A DNA stretch of 64,000 nucleotides from contig NC_059486.1 of the NCBI RefSeq assembly GCF_018139145.2, positions 6,510,001 to 6,574,000 on the forward strand. The letters run 5' to 3'. This stretch comes from Gymnogyps californianus (taxonomy: Eukaryota; Chordata; Aves; Accipitriformes; Cathartidae). Made by a program: the position numbers and the translations under genes. The notes under the pieces were generated by a model. The model was not told the DNA's origin and did not search any database. It saw nothing but the letters and a program-made list of their open reading frames with translations. Below, piece by piece: positions 54,535-64,000 of the stretch (positions are counted from its first letter, which is position 1; each line of letters starts with the position of its first letter).

Positions 54535-54612
54535 CCAAGGTACCTATCATGGCAACATCTAAATGCAAGTATCAGAGCACTTTACAGACACAAAGGTCTT
54601 TCCCCCAGGCTG
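54535..54612 (-). mobile_element. MIR-like SINE fragment, antisense
   Basis: The plus strand ACCTATCATGGCAACATCTA and TCAGAGCACTTTACAGACAC resemble the segment 'cctatcaccatagtatctgagcgctttacaaac' found upstream of the core in amniote MIR-type elements read in antisense. It is out of order relative to the fragment at 54222-54330, so the two are probably separate insertions. Confidence 0.4.
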
Positions 54613-55554
54613 TTTAAAATTTGCATGTTCCTGTGTAGCACTGAAGATAACAGCAATGGTGATTCATTAAGATAATGATTTAAGTAGGAGGTTTAAGAAA
54701 GTCAGGGTGGATTAACATCCAAAGGGCTGCAGTTGGAGCTTCTCCACTCCAGGCTGCCACCTTCCCTTTTAAGGGAAGGGACGAATTCCAAAAGTCAGGA
54801 GAACTATGAAGTAACAGCAACTGTATCACAACTACAATGCATTAAAGCACAAGAGCACCATCTCTACTCCAGCCCATCCTCCTTGGCAAGGCCAAGCACA
54901 AAATTTTATGCTGCAGGAAAATTTTCATGGCATTATAAATTATTGGCTTTTCCTTTATTTGATTAGTCTGTTAGTGTAGGTTCTTCTCAAAAAAAGGTTG
55001 TGCAAATTTCTTTTAAACTAATTTTCTGTCCACCTTAAAAACAATACAAGTTTTCCTCCAACCAGTTGTCTTTCCCCACTATTGAATAATCAGATGGGTT
55101 TGATAAATTGATTGCTCCCCACATAATAATGTAAATATACACATTGGGAAAAAGCACACAAGTCCTTTCCACACCCCAACATTTAATCAAATTGTAATCA
55201 GTTACAAGTTGAAACATGCATTCTGTCCGTAACACGGGGTTAATGCTCAGACAGTAACAGGCAGCTCATACTTCATCCCTGCTAAGAGAGAGGCCTTTGT
55301 ACAGTGATTTTGGTATAATACTTTCAGTTGCCTTCTAGAGAGATGCACAGGCAACCAATTTTGCTATTCTTCTGCTCACTCATAGTAGTTGCAATAGGGC
55401 ATCCCGGTGTATATTGCCCCACTCACCGCTAGCTGTGCTTGGTCTGAACGTCTTCTAGGCACTCTATCCCATGCTGATTCAGTACAGAATAGCTTCCTAG
55501 AATGCAATTATAGAAAGAGTAAGGGTTTGTCTTAAAAAGGGATTATTCCAGAAC

Positions 55555-55621
55555 AGCTATTCCTTATTAACTATTCCCAATCACCTCTTTGTTAGGATGA
55601 TGAAGTTAATTGGGAATAGCT
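55555..55621. repeat. Inverted repeat with 33-nt loop, possible old DNA transposon remnant
   Basis: The left arm 55555-55571 (AGCTATTCCTTATTAAC) pairs with the right arm 55605-55621 at 15 of 17 positions. The same right arm also pairs exactly over 11 bases with 55571-55581 (CTATTCCCAAT). The nested pairing suggests a decayed palindromic element, but no family is identified. Confidence 0.6.
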
Positions 55622-58087
55622 CTTCCACTCAGATTTGTAACTTACCTTGGTCTGAATCAATGACCCTGTTTAAATGAGCCCTTAGTATAGCATCATACAA
55701 TCATAGCAATGGCTTCATCAATAAAAACAGACTCATAGCTGCAATGAAAGTAGAGCTGCTATGTGGACACATCTCAGCGAGTTTGTTGTAAGTTGGGCAG
55801 ATAACAGGATCAGGCAATATGTAAAAAAAAAACCACATTGTTCCTATAATGTTAGATCTCATCAGTACTGCATGTGACATTTTGTACTTTACAAGTCTCT
55901 GGATCTGCTTTGTTCAAACTTGGTTTATTCCTTAGATATATGGAGACCTTAACAGCAGGGAAATTTTGAGTTCTGTAGGTTCTTTGTTTGTTAAGTTCTT
56001 AGCTTGCAAGATTTCTCATCCAAAAAGGGCTGAGAAAGTACCTGGCACATCTTGGATGCTTATTGAATACATTAAATAAATCAAACGTTTTATGATAAAA
56101 TTCCACTCCCCCACACCAAACAGATGTAGGTGCAAGTCAAAGAGGCTTGAAAAATTGCACTAAAATTGATTTTGCTCCAGTTTTCCCCAAAGGAAAAAAT
56201 TTGTGTTTGGGTTGAGGCAAAAACATGGAAAATTTCAGCTATCATGAACAACTGAAAAGAGAAATGGAGGAAAGACAGAAGCCAAAACTGAACTTACATT
56301 CAGAGTACATCATTTATATTCTTTACAGTGTTCTGTATTACAGCCATTCCTGGACTTACACGTAAAGTGAAAGTCTTTTTCTTGGGCTCATCACACTTCT
56401 AGAGAAAAATGCCAGATAGCTTAATGCTGGAGTCTCCTAGCCTACTCAAGGGAAAAATCACAGACCATAGAGAAGGTTCTTTGGTTGATTTCAGATTCTG
56501 AGAGGCTAGACAAGGTAGGACCCGACACAGCTGAGGATGTCTGTCACAAAACCGGAGGGAGAGTTACTTACAGACACTTGTCAAGTCCTGCAGCACGAAA
56601 ATCTGAGAGAAACCTTAACACCTACAACTTAAAATATATACAAAGCCATCTCATGTTGCATGTGTTATAGGAAGGGAACAGAAACAAAACATACTTTGTT
56701 AAGGTTGCTTCTGGACTGTTAGAGTACGACTTGATTTGGTATGCCTGACTGTTAAACATCACCATCTGCATGACTTTCCATGCCTGAGGTCTGTGCCCAG
56801 GCAGTTGGGTTCTGGTGAGAGGCATAGGGCAGAAAGTTTCAGTGGACATAGTTCAGTCATTTCCAAGGACGATACTGGCATCTCAAAGGAGCTCTCTGAC
56901 AAAGACAGCACAGAATTCAGTGTTTCAGGGCAGCATTCAACTGCCAGACCCGCCAGATCATTTCTTGTGTCCCTGCAACTCCTTATTCATACCACTCCTC
57001 CCACATTCACGCTGACAAAGCTGGTCCATCCTGTACACAGAGTGAATCAGGGATGCTGTGTCAAAAAACGGCAGGTGATCCAGCCTGCCATTACTTGATC
57101 GCAGTGTCTGTGTAACTATCAGTCTCCCTTTGCATATAGGCAATCTTAGTCCATGTATGTAATATTTTATAAGAAACTTTTATGGGTTTTTTTCCCCATA
57201 GGAGAGAAAGTTAAGAGCGACATGATAGAAAGGGGAAAGGGCAATTATAAATATATGCAAGTCAAATCAGGGAAAAAAAAACCCCAAACCCAAAAACACC
57301 CCTGAAACCACTTCCAGTCTCTCTCTCCAACAAATTCCACGCTCTCATGGTCTCTGGCACCACTTCACAGTAACCCCAAAAGATGTTCACCTGCTCCCAC
57401 AGCACTAAGAAACAAACAGTGAAACAGGAACAAAGAAGCTCCTACCTAGGATGACCAATGTAATCCCCTGACAGCACATCACGAAGGGAAAACCTTATCA
57501 TTAAAGCAGAAGAAAAACAAACACACATGCACACGCACACAGCTCTGCTGCTGGGTGCTATTAGCATCCTCCCCATTTTCTATACGCATCTAGTATCAGG
57601 AGATTTATATTCAGGCCAAAAGCTCATGCTGGCAGGAGAGGAAAGTACTTTGGAGAAGAGAGGGGAAGGGAAAAAAAAAAAAGCCTACAGTTTCTTGGCT
57701 TGTGATCAGCAGGCTGGATGCATTCTGTGGAACTAGGCCAAAGCGTTAGTTATTATATTCAAGAGAACATCTGAATCCCAGCTCAAGGGAGCCGAGTTTG
57801 TGGCTCTCATTTATGCTGTATATCAATTGAATATCAAACCACATTTTCCGCCTTCTGAATAATAAAGCTTAATAGTTTGGGACTCCCATATGGTCTATTG
57901 TTAAAATATTTCCAAACACTGGCTGCTGTTTTATTTCTGAAGGAAAGATTTCTCTTTCCTCTTCAAGCTTTACTTGTTTAAAAGATGCTTGTAGCAAAAG
58001 CTAAATATATTCATCTTTTAAATATTTCCAGAGTTTTAAGAAGGGCTGAAAAATGAGGGGATAAGGAAAAGCAAATACATTTTGAAA

Positions 58088-58110
58088 TTGGCTTTTTTTT
58101 TTTTTTTTAA
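58088..58110. repeat. Poly(T) run
   Basis: About 18 to 20 T in a row followed by AAATG. A simple homopolymer. Confidence 0.8.
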
Positions 58111-58557
58111 ATGTCACATGCAAATGTTTGTTCCAGGCAGAAGCAGCTGGTGCCACCAGGCTCTGCTGTTCAGAACAGGGGGTGCAGAAGCTTTCAGAAA
58201 CCATGAGCTGCTCTAACAAAGGAGGACCACACAGACTCAAACCATTCACAAAAGGACCCAGGCCGATTATTTGACTAGTACTTACAAGGAAGCTTGGCCA
58301 GTAACGTAGGTAATAAATACTGGAGAAACCTGTTCTGTGCATAACTCGGGTTTGTCTTTTCACAAGTCCTGCTCTCTAATTAGCTACTCATTCCTGGAGG
58401 GCATTGCTGATGGATGGAGTGTATCAATTTGGTATATTTAAAAAAAAAAAAAGTTAAACTTGTTAAATAATAAAAGCATCAGCATAATAAACACTCTGCA
58501 GTGTGTTAGGAACAGTCACTAGTGCTCCTTCCCAGTCACACCAGAAAAGAGTATTCC

Positions 58558-58690
58558 TGTTCTTTCTACTTTGCAGAAAAAGACTTAGTGGCAGAGAGAT
58601 TCTCTAACTTGCAAGGGCTGCAGCGCCCTGCTCGGAGCCCGGATGAGAACTGAGAAATGCTCATCTTTTGGTCCTGCATTCACCCCCGGT
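58558..58690 (-). mobile_element. MIR-like SINE fragment, antisense
   Basis: The plus strand CAGAGAGATTCTCTAACTTG followed by CAAGGGCTGCAGC and CGGAGCCCGGATGAGAACTG resembles the antisense MIR core ('cacagagaggttaagtaacttgcccaaggtcacacagc...gagccgggattcgaac'). The order and spacing fit; divergence is substantial. Confidence 0.5.
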
Positions 58691-58964
58691 TCGATTAGCA
58701 CAGCAGGACTCAACTGCTCAGTGAGCAGAAGTGAAACCACGCAGCACTGCCTAGTTGTGCACTAGTGTGAACCTCCAGCTCCACCTCACCCAGCTCTTGC
58801 CCTCTCTATGAAGTGCTTCAAGCTCTCTCTGCAAGCTCTCATGCAGCACCAGCTTATATGTCTGCTGGTCACTCAAAGCAGAAGGTGCTGAGCTAGGTGG
58901 CCAACAGCATAACACGGCACAAAAATGTAGCAGTTCCTATGGCCCAGGGAGCTAAGTAGAAACT

Positions 58965-59085
58965 TCTGCTCTCTCCTCCTTACTCTTCTGTTCTAGCCCT
59001 CATTGCTGCTTCTCATTCCTGTCTCCTACTTCCCTCCTCCTGCCTGTGTGTTCCGTTCCCCTCCCCTCCCCTCCATCACCTATCT
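58965..59085. repeat. Pyrimidine-rich tract
   Basis: About 120 bases dominated by C and T, including CCCCTCCCCTCCCCTCC near 59058. It is low-complexity DNA; the opposite strand is polypurine. Confidence 0.7.
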
Positions 59086-61129
59086 GCCCCACCGTCACCT
59101 GCTCTGCTCCAGTGTACAGGTCTTCAGAGTCAGATGTCCTAACCCTGAAACTGGTTGCTCATAGTCATCAGCTGCCTCCTCCCCAGAAAGGAAGAAATTC
59201 CAGTATTTCAACATTCAGTCTCATCCCAATTCGGGGAGAAAAACTGAAATTAGAGACTCTTTGTAGAACGGAAGTTCATAAGTTTAAAAAAAAAAAAAAG
59301 AAACCTATTTGTGAACACCAGTGCATTTTGTGTCATTTGAAATGGAATATTTTTACATTACTGAAACCAAAGTTGGTTCATTTTGGTTTGGTGACCTGAC
59401 CCAAGAAATTTTGTTCTGAGTCAGTACACTGTTGAACTGCTTTTATTCCCACAATGCTGCATTGCCTCAGACACTGCAGTTTGGCAGCCTGATAACCCTG
59501 GTCTCACTTCTGGGTCAGACTCCCTTGCTGGAAGGCAGTTCCTGTAGCACGCACCAAGGTGTCCCATGGCACAGCATGGTCTCCAGGAGAGCTGTGATGC
59601 CATATGGGAAGGTCAAGGCCCTTGGAATCCAGCAGAAGATGACAGCTACATCAGACAACAGCTCTCTGAGCAGCCAAGGACTACCTGGAATCCAACACAA
59701 TGTTTTGAACCAATTCTGCGTGAAGCCTTTCAGACCAGTTAAAGAAAAGCAAAGCAAAGAGATATTCCCATTCAGGTAGTATACACAGGTCAATGTAATA
59801 TTTCTGCTAAAAAACTAGTTTATTAATTTTAGTTTAATTAATTTTAGATCAGAAATCTAGAATTGGGCTTTTCTAGAAAAAAATGTTTCTATTTTAAAGA
59901 AACTGTAGTTTTCCCCGAAAAAGCCACTCCTAAGAAAAACTCACATCAGTCTCGTACTGACCACAGCAGCATTCTGACAAACTGTCTTAAAAATAATACA
60001 GTGAACAAAGATCACTCTTACAGAAATTTCTCCAGCAGGGAACTTAAATTATAGCAATATTAGCACCGCTCTGCCTCCTACACAGCTCCTGTTGTGACCC
60101 AAGGACTGTAGGATTGAGTTCATCAACTGAGTATAACAACTAGTTTAGGAAGAGCCTGACAAGTATTGAACTAGAGATTTTGCAACAGATGTCTGAATGG
60201 TTGATCCCTTGCTGCTTCTAGCCAAGGCATGGACACGGTTTTTATGATAGTTGGGTAGAAACAAGTGTTGGTGGAGCTGCTGAAGGCTCCAAATTCTGCC
60301 CCAGGTGTTAGGGGTGCCACCAACTCATGCTCAAACAAACAGCTCTTAAAACAAGTGGAGAGGACTCAGTGGGAGGATTAGTCTGTATTCACAGAGAGTA
60401 GACTCTATAATGCTCCTCTTGTAACGTGTGTTCTTACCCCTAGGTCTGTATATCTGAGAGAAGGTAGAGTGCATGTGCATGTATGGTTTTGATTTACTTT
60501 AGAAAAAAAGAAAAAGGAGAGACACTTAGCCTGTAGTTTCAGTGTTGGAAACTGCAATAAACCTCTCTTTTTAAACCCCATAACCTTGTGACTGTTTTAT
60601 AGTTATAAGGAATCATAACCAGAGAAAGATTTAGCCTAACAGTGATCTGCCCTCAAAGACATTAATCTGTCACATCTAATAGAAGGGGAATACGGAGACG
60701 AACCTTTCCTCTAAGTAATTCAAACAGATGGCGTATGGCTTTGGTGGGAACTTACTGTAAGTTGCCCCTGTAACAAGGGTAAATTTGACATTGCTGCACA
60801 CCCAAAGACACTGTTTACGAGTCAGTGTGAAAAATATCTCTGCATGATTTCCTTGTGTTTTAAAACCTGAAATCTCTATGATCGTATCTCACGGCTTTTG
60901 TGGCTGACACATCCAACCAGCTTTCCACCCACTTTTTCCACCCCCTTTGTGCCAGTAAGATTGAGTCTTTCTTTTGTTTGCAATTTTTAGCTCTTCTCAA
61001 AGTAATTCTTTACTTTTGAGGGATCAGCAGAAGATAATCAAGTGCATCGTGCCAACATGTTAAAGCACAGTTTTCTACCAACGTTTCAAATTAACTTTGT
61101 CGGGGCTTCTAGTAGCTTCTTTCTTACCC

Positions 61130-61470
61130 CATAAAGTACACAAAAGTCTTCAGGTTAGTTTCTCTTTTCTTTCCTTCTCCATGCCTTATATGGGAAATAA
61201 AGGGTTTATTTTCTCTCCATCTCTCTTCTTCCCCCAAACCTCAATCCCTAATTTATCTTTTCTAGTTTTATCATATGAGTTCTCTCCCTCCTTCTCTTAT
61301 CCACTGTGTTTCTCCACGCTCACAGTAAAAAGCATTTCTGGATCACCTTGCTCTGAGTTCCTTCCTCTCCTCCAGAGGAGCAACAAATGGCTCCTAGGAC
61401 ACTTTGCTCCGTTTCCTCTCTTGGAAGAAAGCCAAAGCTTACTCAACTCTCTTTTCCTCAGGTCTGCCAC
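61130..61470. repeat. Long pyrimidine-rich region
   Basis: CT-rich sequence spread over about 340 bases (for example CTCTCCATCTCTCTTCTTCC at 61213-61232). It gives a long chance open frame rich in Ser, Phe, Leu and Pro on the plus strand that has no domain and opens with TTG. Confidence 0.6.
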
Positions 61471-61822
61471 TCAGCCCACTAACCTATCCCCATTTTCCAC
61501 CCACACTGAAAAAGCCATAAAATTTCCAAACTTGTCTGGAGAGCTTAATCCTAAATTCAGCTCATTGTCTTATAAGAGACCAGACATGAAACCAATACCA
61601 ACGCTTAAGAGTTCTCATGATATCTCAAAGCAGGTGAAGACCATTATTGTCAGATTCCTAGCATGCAACAATGCTGATAGGGAGCACTGACAGATATGGG
61701 GCAGCAAGAGACCGAATTCACATGCAGTGGCAGTCCAGGAGAGTATACTGAATTCAGAGGAGCAGTAAACTTAGACACTGGTTTTCCAGGCCAGTCAGGG
61801 GAGGGTTGGTATTAGAGGACCC

Positions 61823-61846
61823 AAGGGTAATCCTCAGATTACCCTT
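61823..61846. repeat. Perfect 10-bp inverted repeat with 4-nt loop
   Basis: AAGGGTAATC at 61823-61832 is the exact reverse complement of 61837-61846, with the loop CTCA. No terminator or gene context is visible. Confidence 0.85.
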
Positions 61847-62225
61847 CAACACACTCACAGGGAGCAAATGTCACTTTGCATGGTGAAGCATGCCAGCCAG
61901 GGAGCATGCTTTATGTTTCATGTTAATGAGTATTAGCATGGAACCCAACTTCCTTCCCCTCCCTATTTTTGATATAATTAAGGACTAGAATGAGCATTTC
62001 GTTTCAGTCTACAACAGCAACAGACCACAGCACTGCAGAATAACAGGAAAGGGAGAGAAAGAAGAAAAAAAAATCCAGGTGGTAGACACTTACTGCTCTG
62101 GCCACTGCATGAAATGAAGGCTTGAGTGCACATTTTTGCCTGATTGCATAGCTGTCTCTGCTACCCATCTAATCTGCTTAGAAAACTGGTTTTGAAGGAT
62201 ATGGTTCAGACATACCACTCGCATC

Positions 62226-62244
62226 GGGGCGGGGGGGGGGGGGG
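62226..62244 (+). repeat. Interrupted G run (G4-C-G14)
   Basis: GGGG, a single C, then 14 G at 62231-62244. A second, shorter guanine homopolymer in the same window as the G45 run. Confidence 0.9.
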
Positions 62245-64000
62245 CAGTGCTGCAGCTGCAAAAGATAAAATAGAGACAACTAATTTTCTCAGAGGTTGCA
62301 ACACAACCTCTCCCCCTCCTCCACATGCAGTCACTGCACTGGCAGGATAAGCTGGAGATTCTCCAGCGTAAGCAAGAAGGCACAATAAGGTGTGCAGGCC
62401 CTTCTCCACCCCGATACCCACAGCCCTTGGGGGTACCACAGAAAGCAAAGGCTGACAGCCCAGCCGCTCAAAGGGAGGTGGTGACATTCCTCCGCCTGCT
62501 CATTCCAATTGCGTTACCATTTTTCGGAGGGGGATGTGAGAAACGCACATTGCTAGATGTTATGCTGAGACAATAATGAGCGTAAGAGTTGCAGACTCCT
62601 GTTGTACCAATTGGTGGCTGGGTTCTGAATTCTCATTGTGTGATCCGATTTCTCCTGTCATCCAAGCCATTTTGCAAACTCCAAGCATACGTTCGTTTAA
62701 GCCATGTGTCCTGAAATCTAAACAGCTGAAGGGGATGGGAGGGGTAGGGAGAAAGGAGAACCACTGGATTTCTGGTGACAGTGTCTAAAATACACATTTG
62801 CACAAGGAAGTCTCACTTTAGATAGTCACTTAGCAAAACAACTACAGCTGCTGACAGGCAAGAGGTACAGTTTCAAGCGACCATCAGACATAAAATAGGC
62901 CAAATAAATTACTGCAGTCTAAAGGGAGTGGGTGCGTGTGCTCCCACAAATGTAACAGAGATAGCAAATGGATTACCAATGGGTGACCCAATGTCAAGAT
63001 TAGCAGTTCTCATTTCAGTTACACTGTAGCAATGACATTACCTAAGATCTAGCAGAAGTGAAACTGAAATCAGAGTCCGACCCAGGATGTCAGGGAGGCA
63101 GCTGCTTTAGTTTTTTAATGCCTAGAATTTCAACCCAGTTTGGTTTGTTTCGGGAGTCTAAGCTGTCTTTGGCAGAAGGACTAGCAGCCTTTGCCAGCTG
63201 CCACGTGATCTGCAAGGATGTTTTCTAAATGGAATTGGGGTTTTTGGGTTTTGTTTTTTTTTTTTGAGGTGGGGATGGGGGAGAGGAGTTGGGGGTTGTT
63301 TGTGATGAAGGCAGACAGCATGAGAAGTATATTGGCATTTTTTGTCCCTTTCCTCAAAGGTATTTTTTTCCTTTATTTCCCTTCCCTGCCCATATGTACA
63401 CTTACCCTCTCCTCTGTGCTCTCCTACATGTAGACCCATCTGTTCTTTGAAAGTATCAAGAATGTCAGTTCTGGTCTTTGTGGGGTCTTTGAGGAGACAT
63501 TGTGTGAGTGCTTACTCCCTGACTGAAGTAAAATACAAGGGTTTTTTTTACACGTATATAAATAATTTAAGCTTTCCAAATATTAATTGCGTACGGAAAT
63601 TAAACATCTGCTAACAATAAAGTCCCCATACAAATGAGAAGATAGTTTCAGTCTGACTAAAATGGTTTCCCTTGCTAATTGCTAAGAATACCATTTTCTT
63701 CTCTTTTACAATGGCAATTTCATTAGTTCTCCACTTATCAAAATATTTCAGTCCTTTCTCTGTCATGAGAGAGAGGAAAAGGTCCAGTTCTCATCTCCAA
63801 CTCAACTTTCAAGGTCCTGCAAAACCAAGTGAGAAACTGGCAGTTACGACTAGCCACGAAAATTTCTCAGGGCAGAGACTGACTACGTGGGTTGCAGAGT
63901 CCACCTGCACACCTTCTCTCCCCACATCGCCCACAGTCCCCCAGGAGTCTGCCAAATTTTCACAAGTATTATAGTACAGACTACATCTGACTGTGGCAAC

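Larger units (their letters stand above)
51451..64000. other. HIC2 intron or upstream DNA, no gene recognised
   Basis: About 12.5 kb with no recognisable exon or CpG-island promoter. The two longest frames (174 codons ending near 52017 on the minus strand, and a frame at 61097-61690 opening with TTG) lack domains, and the second is explained by a pyrimidine-rich tract. The region holds MIR-like remnants, AC repeats, poly(T), a G run and a few hairpins, listed separately. Confidence 0.5.

Noticed and set aside
58611..58760. Possible CpG-rich first exon or promoter
   Set aside because: It has only a few CpG, is short, and is better explained by an antisense MIR-like fragment.
61097..61690. Open frame of 197 codons on the plus strand
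   Set aside because: It opens with TTG, has no recognisable domain, and its Ser/Phe/Leu/Pro-rich composition is explained by a CT-rich tract.
1..64000. CRISPR array, prokaryotic operon or mobile integrative element
   Set aside because: The window is vertebrate nuclear DNA with CR1 repeats and a spliced zinc-finger gene; no spaced direct repeats or bacterial genes are present.

Overview
The window reads as ordinary vertebrate nuclear DNA, almost certainly from a bird. Two things show this: the one clear gene is a vertebrate BTB-zinc-finger repressor, and there are several degraded copies of the CR1 LINE, the typical avian retrotransposon, with recognisable 3' ends near 4.2-4.5, 4.87-5.27 and 7.75-7.9 kb. 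The species cannot be read from the sequence. Non-coding DNA dominates and the short ORFs scattered through it look like chance ORFs.

The single well-supported gene is HIC2 (hypermethylated in cancer 2), on the minus strand. Its whole coding region lies in one exon at 22949-24661: a BTB/POZ domain, a GLDLS CtBP-binding motif, and five C2H2 zinc fingers arranged one plus four. A splice acceptor lies just upstream of the start at about 24698. The true start is the ATG at 24661, because an in-frame TGA sits 19-21 bases upstream in the same exon.

Layout. 1-17700: intergenic DNA downstream of HIC2, with three CR1 remnants in the same orientation and one perfect short palindrome. About 19.1-22.95 kb: probable HIC2 3' UTR, full of A/T homopolymers, with candidate poly(A) signals and a let-7 seed match; its true end is unknown. 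22.95-24.7 kb: the HIC2 coding exon, visibly the most CpG-rich part of the window. 24.7-64 kb: HIC2 intron and/or upstream DNA, with no recognisable 5' exon or CpG-island promoter. It holds an ancient amniote CR1/L3-type LINE fragment (50.87-51.45 kb), MIR-like SINE remnants, microsatellites and a 45-base uninterrupted G run.

I found no evidence of an undescribed system. The points most worth a second look are the HIC2 N-terminus and 3' UTR, the G45 tract, the old LINE fragment and a few perfect inverted repeats.
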